Positions 1 through 11,054 of a stretch of 17,530 nt of DNA are shown piece after piece. The stretch comes from Gamarada debralockiae. Lineage: Eukaryota; Ascomycota; Leotiomycetes; Helotiales; Hyphodiscaceae. Under the pieces are notes generated by a model. The model made no database searches. It worked only from the letters and a program-made list of their open reading frames with translations, and was not told the DNA's origin. A program made the position numbers and the translations under genes. The DNA lies in the NCBI GenBank assembly GCA_002803225.1, contig NXFV01001067.1, positions 1 through 17,530 of the forward strand, in the 5' to 3' direction. Position 1 is the stretch's first letter. Each line of letters begins with the position of its first letter.

Positions 1-335
1 AAATAGTTATTAATTAATTATAATATAACTTAGTCTTTATAAATAGTTAGTAGATACCTTAATTAGGCTCTATTTAGAATTAAACTAATTAATAATTAAT
101 TAGACTATATTTTATAGAGTTTAGAGATATATATTTAAGCTTTTCTTTAATAGTAAATAAAAGATATCTATATTATTTTATAACTTTAGTTAATATTTTA
201 AAGTAATTAATAAACAATTATATTATAAAATAATCTTATATATATTTATTATAGAGTTTATAATCAATTAAAGATTATTTATTAAAGTAGCTATTTATAA
301 TAATTACCTTTTTCTTAAGATATTAAGTAATAGTT

Positions 336-480
336 TAAAAGAAAAAGATATATATATAGACTTAGATTTTACTATTATACTCTACTCTCTTATAAGACTA
401 CTACCTAATAGACTAAAGGAAAAAGAAGTATATATAGACCTAGATTCTATTATTATATTTTACTCTCTTATTAGACTATT
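336..480. repeat. 67-bp imperfect direct repeat, two copies
   Basis: Copies run 336-402 and 414-480, with start points 78 bp apart and no gaps between them in alignment. By hand count they agree at 57 of 67 positions. Of the ten differences, eight are transitions (six C/T and two A/G) and two are transversions. This fits an old tandem duplication later mutated by a C-to-T process such as RIP. No function is apparent. Confidence 0.75.
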
Positions 481-3400
481 ATAATTAGTTTAAATTAAAC
501 TTATATCTACTTTATAATTAATTACTTACTTTATAATACTAGAACTTAAAATAACTACTTATAACTTTAGCCCTTATCTTCTCTTTTGTATTCCGTTTAT
601 ACTACTTAATATAATATCTAATAGTTAGCTTAATAATATTAAGTAGCCTAGTTATAACTATAATATAGCCTATAAAATAGCTTCTTAACGTTGCTTTTCT
701 CGTTTCTATACTATAATCGATTAGTAAACAAACCTTGTCTAGTTAAATAGTATATATAAACTAAACTTCTAAATAAAGTTATTAAATCATTTAATAGTAG
801 ATTATCTATAATATCGAGTAAAGATATAATAAAGGTCTTAAGCCTTTACTTAATCTTAGTCTCTTTAGTCTAAAATCTAAGAACTATAAAGAAAATCAAT
901 TAAAATTTAAATTATAATTAATTATAACTTACTTTTTAATTACTATAAGTAAAGAAAGACCTATATTAAGAGTATTACTCTTATAATAAGAGGCTTCGAC
1001 TATATTTAAATAACGCCGGATATAGTCTTATATATCTAGATCCTCTTACTAAAATAACTTATTTAAACTAAAAATAATCTATAGGCAAAGCTTATAATTA
1101 AGCTAATCTACTATTATTAGTTATTCTCGCTAGAGATAGTTATATAGATCTATTATATCCTATATAGCTATTAATTAAATATAGAGCGAATATAATATAG
1201 TTATATACTAATTAACTAGAAAGTATAAGAAGTTCCTTTATTAAATAAGTATATAGCGTTTCTTTTTATATACTAGAATTAATCTTATATTAGAAGTAAA
1301 TAGAGTAGTAAATTAAAACTCATTAGACGTACTAGTCCTATAGATAATACTCTTTGTCTATTAATAAAAGATAGTCACTAAGACCTAAATAAATTAGAAT
1401 CGTTTATTAATTAGTTACTATATATTTACCTAATACTTGTTTTAAGTATATATCTATAACTATTACTTTTATCCCGCTTAAATAAAAATAATATTATTTA
1501 ACCGTTTGTATACAAGATAAAGTAAGCTTGATTTATCTCTAAAATATAGTAAAGAGATTAAAGTAAGTTACTCTTATCTTAGAGTTAATAAATACTTGTC
1601 TATAAGTAATAACTAGTAATTAGTATAAGTAAGAATTAGTTTGTAATTAATTATTATATACTTATACTTATTAAAACGCTTATTAAACACTATAAATACT
1701 ATCTTGTTAAAAGGACTAGTAACTCTCTTAAACGATATATCTAGCTCGAATAAGTCTCTTTAGACGAGTTACTAGGCTATTTTATTAGTAAAGTAAATAA
1801 TTATTGTATTTAGACTATTATTATATATATATTAAATATACTTTTGAGAAAACTACTTTAGCTTACTCTCTCATATAATACTTAATATATAGTTAATAAT
1901 TAATTACTAATTAATTAGATTTTACTTACTTACTTAATCTTTACTAATACTTTATTTAAGAAGTTACTTAGTCTAGATTAGTATACTAATCTTTAATATA
2001 AAGGCAAAGCTAATATAAACCTATAAGAGAGAATACTTTCTAAGGCTATTAATCTAATTCTAGAGCTTATTACTAACTAATAGTTAACCTTTATATAAAA
2101 ATCAGTAATAAAGCAAATAGAATATAGTTAAAAATCACTTACTAACTATTAATAAAGTAGTATTTAACTACTTAATAACTATAAGAAGCCTATATAGTAG
2201 TTCTATAGATATCTTTTATAGAGGTAGTAGTTAATAAGAGTAAATTCTAGTAGAGTAGAATATTATATATAAAGTATACTAAAGATCCTTAGGTATAATA
2301 AAGTCGAATTTAACTTTATATAATATTTTTTCTAACTTTCTATATTCTTAAAGGTATATAATTCCTTTTCAATTAATTAATAAGTAGTTATAATTTAAAT
2401 AATTTTTAAATAAAGCTTACTATATATTGTTTTTCGTGACTTTACTAAGAATATAAGATAATAATCTTAAATCTAGCCTATATATCCGTTTTTAATAAGC
2501 TCTCTTAGAAACTTAATATTAATATTATAAAGTAGGTTAATTGTAGTCTAGTAATAGCTCTAGTAAAGTAGTGTCCCTTTACTTGTACTATATTATACTG
2601 CTTAGCTAGGCTCTCCTAAGAAGCTCTAGGTTTTGAATTAGCTATTAATTAATTTCTATTTAATTTGTAACTTATAGTATTATTTACTCTTATTAATTTT
2701 ATTCTTCTATTATACTCTTGAGTACTTAAGTAATAGAGTACTTAGCTAAAATCCTTTTAATATACCTAGTAAAAGCTAACTAGTTATTAATTAATTATTA
2801 ATTAGACTATACCTACTTACTTAAGCGTCTTTTATTGTCCCTTATTTATACTATACTTTAGCTACTAAATCTGCTATACTTAATATGTTTTCTAGTATTT
2901 ATACTCCTAATCCTTAGAATCTTACTTTATATATTATATCTTAATTATATTAATAGTATATTCGTATACTAAAATCCCTGAGTAAGTCCAGCTAGACTAT
3001 TGGACTTTGATATTACTAAGCCAGAATAATATTATATTTTAGTTATAGCTTAATAATCGATTATTTTTTTTATATTAAATTTATTATAATTAATTAGTAA
3101 CTAATATATATATAGTTTAGACTATATATATTTAAATAAAGCTATTGAACTAATTTAGGAGCTATTCTATATATATTAATATAGTATACTATACCTTTTT
3201 CTAAGGTTTTTAGATATTCTAGTATTATATAGATAGTTAAGATATACTTAGCCTATAGCCTATTTTTTGCCTTTATAGTAAGGTAGTAGATCACAGGTTC
3301 AATTAATACTAAATTCTATTTCTTAATTAGTATATATTTAATTATACTATAGATAAGAGATAATATATATCTAATATAGATCTTATTATAAACGATAAGA

Positions 3401-3653
3401 TCTTTTATAAAGAAACTATTTTAAGGTCTCTCGATTATAGCTTTAGGGACTAGTTATTAGCAATAGGGTATCGCTATTTAAGTTAAATTCACCTATTAAC
3501 TAGTTAAGATCGTTTAAATACATTAAAATCATTTAATATAGTTATCAATTAATTCTAAAGTAAAAAGGAACTATATAGGAAATATTAAGGTATAGGAAAA
3601 GAACGAGATACAAATAATATCTATTCTTTTATTTATACTTACTTGCTTTTTAG

Positions 3654-3657
<4 letters not shown>

Positions 3658-3684
<27 letters not shown>
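3658..3684 (+). repeat. ATT trinucleotide microsatellite, nine copies
   Basis: Nine perfect ATT units follow a T-rich run, close to the border between the AT-rich block and gene-bearing DNA. It is probably a simple slippage repeat with no gene attached. Confidence 0.95.
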
Positions 3685-3715
3685 GTTGCGTTTTGTTTAT
3701 ATCTTTAATTTCTTT

Positions 3716-4178
3716 TTTTTGGGTAGCTTAATCGATTGTAGACTAATTAAGATGTCATGTGATCTTCGGAGAAACACCCTAGTCAGGTCACTTTAATCCC
3801 TGTTTTGGTGTGCCAAGTGCCCACCTGACTATTTAAAGTTACCCACCCGACCTATATATTCAATGTTGATGCCTCACCCAGAAACAAGCAATCTATTTGA
3901 TACACTTCCAGCTTCACCCGCAAATCTCTGGGAGCCACATTCGACCATAACGATATCGTATGCCCCAATTTGGATATGCATAATAGTATGCGACGAATGA
4001 TATGAACCACTCACGTCCGATCATAGGATTTGGAAACGATAAGTCAATTTCCCCGTATCATCTCATATATTTTCATGCCGTTATTGAACAGCCCAACGCG
4101 TCGCTTCCCAGATTTCCAACTTTATCACCATGACGCCCCTTCCCTTCTTCTAATGTCAATCTCTTCAGTTTCGGCATC
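3716..4178 (+). promoter_or_regulatory. Upstream region of the GPI-protein gene
   Basis: This is ordinary-composition DNA with no gene recognised on either strand. It contains TATA-like stretches, TATTTAAA near 3,830 and TATATATT at 3853-3860, roughly 320-350 bp before the proposed start codon at 4,179. If one is the real TATA box, the mRNA leader would be about 290 bases, which is plausible for a fungus. No transcription factor site stands out. Confidence 0.4.
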
Positions 4179-5290
4179 ATGATGTTCGGATACAGTATTC
4201 CTGCACTGGCTCTGCTCAGCAGAGCTGTGATCGCGCAGCAGATTGTCAATGGGCAGATTTATACGCCTGTAAGGAACATTTGGCTCTTCGATTTCTCACC
4301 TCCCGCTCTCACTCGTGTTTCCTCTTGTGTACTCTGATTACTCCCGTATTGTCCCCAGCCAGCGCTAATCACTCCGTTTACTCTTGAAACATTCTTTATT
4401 TAAGAAAATACTGACTCCCGGGTGTTCAGGGAATCGCGATAGGTACGTTTTTGAGCATATACATGTCTCAAAACTCATGCAACACCCATTGAATTCCCCG
4501 TCTTTCTTGATCAAGCAACACTGACTCCGAGATTCTGCGGCCTCTAGTTGATGCACCACAGCCAAACACACCACTGGGTGGTGGTAAGTCCTCAACCACT
4601 CTCTAGGCCGAGTTCTGCTGACAAGAAGCTCAAAAGACTTCCTCCAGGTTGCACTCGACGTAACGTCCGATGGCCAGCTCCAACTCCCTCCCTACCCGTC
4701 CGATTCCCCGTCCGCGATCTTCAACATCACAATCTTCCTCTCGAGCTACACGACAGGCAAGAACTTCACTATCTCGAATGGCACAGCGACAGCAGGGAAC
4801 GCAAGCTTGGGAGAGATAATGCAGCAGGAACCAAGCAGTACGGTGAAGCATGTTAATTGGGTGTGGCCGGATTGCTTGGTTGGGAATGGAGTACCTTCAA
4901 CTGCAGACAATACTTCGCGGGGCGATTATAATGTACGTTTTGATGTCTGCGGCTCCAATGATCCAAGCTAATGAGTGCCAGATTTCCATTCGCCAGAATT
5001 TCAGGCTCAATGGCACGGATATGTACACGATCTTCGATCTCCCAATCCAAGTCACGAACTCGATCCCGGCAAGTAGTAGTCGACCGTCATGCGATTCCTT
5101 GAGCAACAATCTCTTGTCCCAAGCAGCCTTGAATGCTTCTGCAAATAACTTTACCCGAATACCAGGGACTGCATTGGAGACAAGTGGGAAGGGGTCAGGG
5201 AGTGGGCTGGGGGCAGGATCGATGGTGGATTGGAGAACAGCTGTTCATTGGATATGGATTGCTAGCTTTGCTTTGATGTTGATATTGTAA
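4179..5290 (+). CDS. Secreted, probably GPI-anchored surface glycoprotein (five exons)
   Basis: My model joins exons 4179-4268, 4430-4442, 4548-4583, 4637-4932 and 4982-5290, giving 247 residues with every junction in frame. Residues 1-19 form a signal peptide, ending near Ala-Val-Ile-Ala before Gln-Gln. The mature part has many N-glycosylation sequons (NIT, NFT, NGT, NAS, NTS) and two cysteines, one in WPDC and one in RPSC. A Gly/Ser-rich stretch precedes a C-terminal hydrophobic tail (WIWIASFALMLIL), the arrangement expected of a GPI attachment signal at the plasma membrane or cell wall. I recall similar fungal proteins with an LGGDFLQVALDV-like and a RGDYNISIRQNF-like segment, but none has a known function. 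The second exon is only 13 bp and the third 36 bp. The 3' splice site before exon 4 is the least certain: an in-frame alternative at 4,602 would add about 11 residues. The gene appears intact. The start could also be the next codon, 4,182. Confidence 0.8.
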
Positions 5291-5522
5291 CACGAAATGA
5301 ATAGAGCAGCGATGCATAATTCAATACAAAAAGTATCTCTTGTTTCTTCATGTAATCGTTGAGTGACGATGATCACCTGGACTATAGCTCTTGCTTCAAT
5401 GCCGGCATGTTGTTTGGGGGAAGTTCAAGGCTAGCGTTGGTACTCTATTCGGCGATCTTTCCAAGTGGTGTTGCGTCAGTATTCTGCTTTGATGCCTGTG
5501 TAACTCCCTCTTCCCGGGGCTC

Positions 5523-7451
5523 TCAAGTCATCTGCAGTTTCCACCAACTCTCATGCAAATCTCTTAGGTCAACTCTTCCTTGTTCCTTCGAATACATCGT
5601 CATGTCCGATTCCAGATCAGCTTCCTTCGACGTCCACCCATTTCCCCAGTACACAGAACGATTCTTCTGTTCTCTGGCAGCAGCTCATACTCGAAGACCT
5701 CAAAGTGAGGAGACCGACGTATGAAATTGACGTGAGCAGCGCTCCCAGGCCAGTGGCCATGTATCTTATCACCAGGCCGAATACCCGTATAAACGATCAG
5801 CTCGAAGCTTCTAGCAATAATTGCAAGATCGCTTGCCGTTAGACCAAGAGCTTCATTCTTCTGTAAGCACAGTTCTCAGGAAGAACGTGTCACAATACTC
5901 CACGAAGTCATCGGCCGCTGCCTTTTTGGGCGCTATTGTCCTGATGTTCTCACTGCTGATTTCCGCAAAGACGTGCTATATAGGTAGCCTGGTTCTCGGC
6001 GATATGTGGAAGAGTTCCAGAATGACCCGAGGCATTTGGGCCATGGACGAAAACAGATTTGGAAATCCGGGAGTGGCAAGCCCGACGTACGAGTATGGAA
6101 ATACAAAATCACCATCTGGCTTCCATGCAAATGCCAGATCCACATCGCCAGAAATGAGTGGAAAGGGAACAGCATAATCGGCATTAAGCCAGTGGAGCAG
6201 ATGGCTGCATCAACAGGACAATGAATCCCATCAATGGTCTCAATCCCATCTTTCGTGAATCTCCTGATAGCCGCTTGAATGAAGCTAATGTTGTTCTGAC
6301 TTATTGCTTCGAGATAACCTGGTCTAGGTGTCAAGCGACGGTAATTAGGGGCAATGTCTGGCACAATAGCAGCTAGAAGGACTAGCTTAGATTCCAAACG
6401 CTTGCTCACCAACTCCTTGAAGTCCTGTCGTGTCGTCTCATTGGCTGTTGAGTTCCGGAACAGCCCTGCGAAGCGCCTCCAATAAGTATCTTCGAGTTTC
6501 TTGCGGTATTCTAAATGGGTCACTTGATTTCAAATTCCTTGAGCTGCTCTTTGTTGATGTACATCAGTTCTGCCTTTCGATCGTGCCCACCAATTGAACC
6601 TGCGATCCAAGTTTCTCGACCGTGCATAGTGGTCGAGATGTTTTACCACCTTTTGCAATTCTGGGACAACCTGAATGCCGCTCGCGCCGTTGCCAATGAC
6701 AGCCACGGCCTTTCCAGTAGGATCGAAGCTTGGGTCCCAGTTTGAAGAATGTATCAGGTGACCTCGATACTCCCCAATACCGGGACAATCCAGTAACTTC
6801 CAAGCATTGAAACGCCCGATTGTAGTAATTAAGATATCAAACCTTTCCACCACATTCTCCTGGCTTTTCACATCCTCGATTTTCAAAACCCACTCCGCTG
6901 CATCTGCATCCCATCGAGTATGCTGGATTCCTTTGGTTAAACTTGATATAGCGGTAAACGTCGCGCTCTTCTGCCACTTTCTGCCAATACGCTCGAATCT
7001 CAGGGCCTTGGGCAAACTCTTCGCTCCATTGAGAGTTGAGTGAGAATGTGCTTTGGTACACATGTTGCTGGGACGTCGCAACGGACGCCAGGATCTACTT
7101 TCAATCAGAACTGCCGCAAGCACAAATACTGGGCCAAATTACATATATTTTCAAGCCACGTTCCGCCCTAGGTAAAATTAGAAAATTAGGTTCGACATTA
7201 GTTATGAGTATAACTTACCATATCGCTGTTTTTCTCGAATACTTTCAATTCTATTTGAGGACCTTTGCAGGCAGAAGTGCCCCTGCGGTAATACCTGCAA
7301 TGCCAGCTCCAATTACCGCCACCTGAATAGTTCAAGGTCAACTTGAGTCTAAATTTGGCTGTGTGCAGCCTTCCAGTTTGTTTCTCACCAGTAGCGCGCG
7401 GAAAGAGTCAACAACGTGGTCCTCAAGCTTGAACTTGGGCCTAACATCTGG
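5523..7451 (-). pseudogene. Baeyer-Villiger-type flavin monooxygenase pseudogene
   Basis: Read on the minus strand, this region encodes nearly a whole class B flavoprotein monooxygenase, in pieces from different frames. The parts in order are an N-terminal exon (7389-7451), an FAD-binding GAGIAG motif (about 7,300), GGTW followed by YPGVRCDV, the fingerprint YRGHLIHSSNW (about 6,755-6,790, fitting FxGxxxHxxxW with Tyr for Phe), a second nucleotide-binding motif GNGASG (about 6,690), then PGYLEAI, CSTG, TPGFPNLF, HWPGSAAHV and a Trp-rich tail. Introns at 7323-7388, 7168-7218 and 7095-7142 still have usable splice sites. Frame changes occur near 7260, 7060-7071, 6929, 6612, 6523, 6186, 6050 and 5960, and premature stops follow near the 3' end. 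The original enzyme would have used NADPH and oxygen to insert oxygen into a ketone or oxidise a heteroatom, with unknown substrate. No start codon is in frame with the first exon. It cannot make a full-length protein as written. Confidence 0.9.
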
Positions 7452-8159
7452 TTATCACATGTCAATCTAACGCAAAGAAAATCTGTTTCCGTTCAGAAAC
7501 GTGAACAGGGCCGCTTTATCGGCAATATTGGGTGAGTTAAGGTGAGTAAGGGTGAGGTGGAGGTGGGAAAGTGTGAGGCTAGGAGGGAGCAATGGTGAAG
7601 AAGGCCTGGGCGACTGAGCTAGGGGACTAGTTTCAACTCCTCGGCTACAGTTGCCCTCGCCTGGTAAAATGAGAATATGGTTCAGAGTTCTCTTTGGAGC
7701 CTTTTTAGATCCATCTAGTCGAGTCCAACATGGAGTAGTAAATCAGCCTCATAGTTTATTGTTACTGCTCGAAGTTTGCAAATTGTAAGCCCGCCCGAAG
7801 CAGGAAACCTTTCGTTTGGGAAGCATGCTGTGGCGTGCGGGGGTGATCGTTCGGTGCCTACAATCTACAGGGATAAATAAATCTAAAATACTGTGGAAAT
7901 TACGAGCTGTCTGACCCATCAGCTGGTCAGGATATGTCTATTTGGCATCTAATTGGTCAGATCCCGTGGCGTCATTTAACATGTATTTTACGCCTGTAGG
8001 TTGTAGGTTGTATTTGGGTGTGGTGGCAGCCGATACGATTAGGCGATGACGAGGCGAATTCTCGGTTGCCTCTCATCCATTTTACTTATAGATCGGAATT
8101 TCGAGCGCTTCTTTGGTTGAGCAAGCAGTTACAGAGAGGACCGCAACAATATTTTAGCA
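7452..8159. other. Gene-free stretch between monooxygenase relic and HET gene
   Basis: No gene is recognisable on either strand. It holds the GGTGAG-rich array at 7531-7567, a short GTAGGTT duplication near 7,995-8,008 and an A/T-rich ATAAATAAAT near 7,873. The last of these is about 290 bp before the HET start and could serve as a promoter element. This stretch was probably the shared upstream region of the two divergently oriented genes. Confidence 0.5.
7531..7567 (+). repeat. GGTGAGNNNN decamer array, left copy
   Basis: Three units beginning GGTGAG occur with ten-base spacing, followed by further G/A/T-rich sequence to about 7,590. The strand is almost free of C. A similar array lies at 10690-10746, so the two flank the HET gene. 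The origin is unknown: slippage repeat or scraps of one dispersed repeat family. Confidence 0.65.
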
Positions 8160-10214
8160 ATGCTTTGTGCAGCCTGCAGTGAATTCTGCAATACTTTTGA
8201 TCTCGATGTCGCCAAAGGCGGCGGAGGCAAACTGCACCACCTGACCTACGGGGACCTCGTTGCCTCAGCCAACTCTGGATGCGAATTATGCATCGAGATC
8301 CGCCGTCAAAGGGAGAACAAAACGCCACCAGGTACATATGACGAGAAATATCGAGCATATGGCAGCCAGATCCGATGCGTGTTCCGAGGGTTGGAACCAG
8401 GAGTGGTTTTGGATTCAGGGAGATTTAGAGATACCATATATTGCATATATGGACGTTTGTACCGTAGATGGTAAGTCCTTACGATCCAACATGCCATCAA
8501 ATATCGGCAGTAAGTTTACGAGACCCCAAACTGAAGATGCCCATAGACGACCCATCAGCTGGCATCATCTGGACCAGACCTACGCACGAAGACGCATGGT
8601 CTCCAGGAATCGGTAGACAAATATGCGAGTGGCTGGAGGGGTGTCGCAAAGAGCACAGTTTATGCCAAGATGAAGCAAATGTCTTGCCTACCAGACTGAT
8701 CGATGTGGGTGATGCCGATTATGAGCCATTTCTCTTCGTCTCAGATGGCCGCCTTGGAAAATGGGTGGCCTTAAGCTACTGTTGGGGACAAGTAGTACCG
8801 CTCAAAACAGAATGCGCGAATCTAGATAAACGACGAAAACAAATATTGAGGTCCGAATTGCCGCCACTCTTTAAGGATGCCATCAACTTCACTAGGAGCC
8901 TAGGATATCGATATCTCTGGATAGATTCGTTATGTATTGTGCAAGACTCCTCCGATGATTGGATAAAGAGTCAGCGAATATGGGCAACATCTTCAAGAAT
9001 TCATCACTTACTCTAGCTGCTGAAGCTTCAGAGAACACAAGCGTTGGGTTGTACCAGGGTACCTCGAAATGTCGGCGGAAGCTCTTCCAGGTTTCCTGTC
9101 ATATCAAGGAACAGAATCTGAAGGGCACTATACTCTTCGGTCGGAATCGCTTTAGCGGCCCCCATTTCAGTGGGCCGTTGAGTTCTCGATCATGGACCTT
9201 ACAGGAAACTACTTTAGCTCGTCGAGTTATTCGGTTCGCGAAAGGGCAAATATGGTGGCGTTGTCACGAGCATGAGTGCAATGAAAGAGACCCTGATGCA
9301 TTTTGCTCCCGCCGAAGCCCTAATAATAGAATGTGGCAAGTTGGCCAGTCCAGCTTCCTTATCACTAGGGAACACTCGTACTTTAATACACCCAGGCTTC
9401 GAAGACAGCTTCGACATCTCTGGTATTGGATCGTTATGGACTTCACTTCTCGAAGAATCACCTATACGACTGACGTCCTTCCCGCAATTTCAGGCCTGGC
9501 AAAAGAGGTCCAACGACATTTTCACAGAAATATATAGCAGGGTTATGGCTCAATGACATCCATAGCGACCTATTGTGGTGCAGCCCAAAAAGGGGGGCCA
9601 TCATGCGCAATCTCTACGTGGCACCATCTTGGAGTTGGGCTAGTATCGACTTTTCTGCATCATGGAGGCGCAGCGACCTTCCTGATTACCCTATGTTCGA
9701 CTTTGAATTGCTTTATCGCAAATCTTGCACCGCTATAGCGGAGATTTTGGATGTGACGGTCATGAATGTCAAGAACGACCCTTTTGGGCAAGTTGAGAGT
9801 GGACATTTACAAATTCGTGCTCCAATTCAAGAAGTCTGCTCATGTCACATTCCCGACCATTTCTTTGATTGCTGGCCGATATCTGCTCTGGAAGATGATT
9901 CAGATAATGATCATGATTTCGAAACAGAAGAACCCTGCAATATCATGTGCAGACCTAATGAGTGCAACGTTGAAGCATTTGGTAAGCGGCCTTGCTGCAA
10001 GGTATCTGCTATTCACCATGAAGCTCTACTGTTTCTTCACGTCGCATCCTCTGCACAAAAATCCCTGGGTAAAGTTAAGATGGCAGCACATGGCCTGATT
10101 CTCAGGTGTAAAAATCAGCAGGGAAACGAGTTTCAGAGAATCGGCAGAGGGACACTTCTGGAGACGAAGAGGACATCTGATATATGGCTGTCACGTACGT
10201 TAATTCTTGTTTAG
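8160..10214 (+). pseudogene. HET-domain (heterokaryon incompatibility) gene, frameshifted
   Basis: HET proteins control allorecognition cell death when unlike fungal hyphae fuse. The first exon (8160-8470) begins with a Cys-rich segment (MLCAACSEFC ... GCELC) typical of many HET proteins. A short intron (about 8471-8514, with an AAG acceptor) leads to the HET domain, which shows VALSYCWG (about 8,765) and SLGYRYLWIDSLCIVQD (about 8,900-8,945). The reading frame then breaks at an AAAG run near 8,965. The next frame resumes exactly at the expected ESANMGNIFKNSSLTLAAE motif and continues through PLSSRSWTLQE and a Trp-rich region. A second break near 9,526-9,531 moves it into the frame with KRGAIMRNLYVAPSWSWASID and a C-terminal RIGRGTLLETK motif, ending at 10,214. 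Each break is explained by one missing base in an A-rich run, and there is no room for introns. The domain is certain. Pseudogene status depends on the sequence being accurate at two places. The exact 3' end could lie slightly downstream if a last intron exists. Confidence 0.88.
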
Positions 10215-11054
10215 CTCTCAAGTTCCTTTTCTGAGTTATAGCAACGGGTTGAAGAAATTGTAGCTGGTCCTATACAACGCTATTAATGACTCACCATCTT
10301 ACTTGCCGACTATGCTCAATCGCAAGTGCCCAATGCTGCACAAAATTGTATATAGTCGAAGAATGACCCCCATTCAACCAGACCTGTCTGCTAGACTAGC
10401 CCCCCATCTTCTAATAGAGAACCCTCAATATACGACTTCGTCATTCCTTCATACAGCCATCAGAGACATGATACAGGAGTTTATCAAGAAGCGAACCTAA
10501 CCCACAGAACTCCATAGCTTCACGGTCCTGGTATCCCCACTCTTTTCCGTCTTCAAATTATAGTTAATATAATGAAACCCTTTTCATCAGAAGTTGACAA
10601 TCGTGATATTGGTACTGCAAGGATAGCCTACCCGCCGTGGACCACACTAAGAACGACATGGATCGAGCTACTGGCGGCAAATGAGCAAAGGTGAGTACAG
10701 GTGAGCAGAGGTTAGTGGTGGTGAGGAAGGATGAGGAAGGAGTGAGACCTAGTGCTTTACAATGTAAGAGCAAATGCAGCCTTCATGCAACTCCCAGGCT
10801 TCGTAGCACCGTAGTTATGTACGACACTTTAAGTCAGAGCTTTCCTTACGAACTCTTTCTCTCTTTGTAAACGGTCACTTTACCCAAGTCACATTTGACT
10901 TCGTTCGTGCTCTTGGAGTGTCACAGCCCCTTTGACTGAGGAACGAAGGCTCAGCATTTTTATTCTACGGGAGAGTTTCTCTTATGTTTACAGGATCCCT
11001 GAGGTTACCGTAGCAACCCGTGATAACCCAGGCGGCAGCCCAAAATAGAACTTT
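10215..11054. other. Gene-free stretch between HET gene and MYND gene
   Basis: I see no convincing gene. An open frame at 10303-10500 (+, 65 codons) resembles nothing I know and lacks context, so I do not call it. The stretch contains the right-hand GGTGAG-type array and otherwise ordinary intergenic sequence. Since the HET gene and the MYND gene converge here, both 3' ends and their polyadenylation sites should lie inside. Confidence 0.5.
10690..10746 (+). repeat. GGTGAGNNNN decamer array, right copy
   Basis: Units GGTGAGTACA, GGTGAGCAGA, GGTTAGTGGT and a GGTGAGGAAGG/ATGAGGAAGG pair follow one another at about ten-base spacing. The first 37 bases agree with the left array (7531-7567) at about 24 positions, and both arrays have CGGCAA 7-15 bases upstream. 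The arrangement looks like two members of one short-repeat family placed either side of the HET gene. Confidence 0.6.

Larger units (their letters stand above)
1..3715. repeat. AT-rich, RIP-like degraded repeat block
   Basis: This block is overwhelmingly A and T, dominated by TA, AT, TTA and TAA words, and has very few CA, TG or CG dinucleotides. No reading frame of useful length survives on either strand. This composition is what repeat-induced point mutation leaves after converting C to T in repeated DNA on both strands, so the block is probably the remains of one or more transposons. I could not recognise any transposase, reverse transcriptase or terminal repeat in it. A 67-bp direct repeat lies at 336-480. 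Composition changes abruptly at about 3,715-3,730 to ordinary gene DNA. RIP as the cause is an inference from composition. A naturally AT-rich region of another origin is possible but less likely. Confidence 0.8.

Noticed and set aside
3270..3312. tRNA-like segment with GGTTCAATT
   Set aside because: Only a T-arm-like word is present. No acceptor stem or anticodon arm can be folded, and the surrounding DNA is RIP-type AT-rich sequence.
5359..5724. 121-codon open frame on the plus strand
   Set aside because: It overlaps the 3' end of the monooxygenase relic, where the minus strand carries recognisable conserved motifs, so it is a shadow frame.
8955..8975. Intron or programmed frameshift to explain the HET frame change
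   Set aside because: The conserved protein sequence is continuous across the point with no spare bases for an intron, and there is no slippery site with a downstream structure. A one-base deletion is simpler.
10303..10500. 65-codon open frame downstream of the HET gene
   Set aside because: There is no similarity I recognise, no supporting splice or promoter signal, and the length is within chance expectation.
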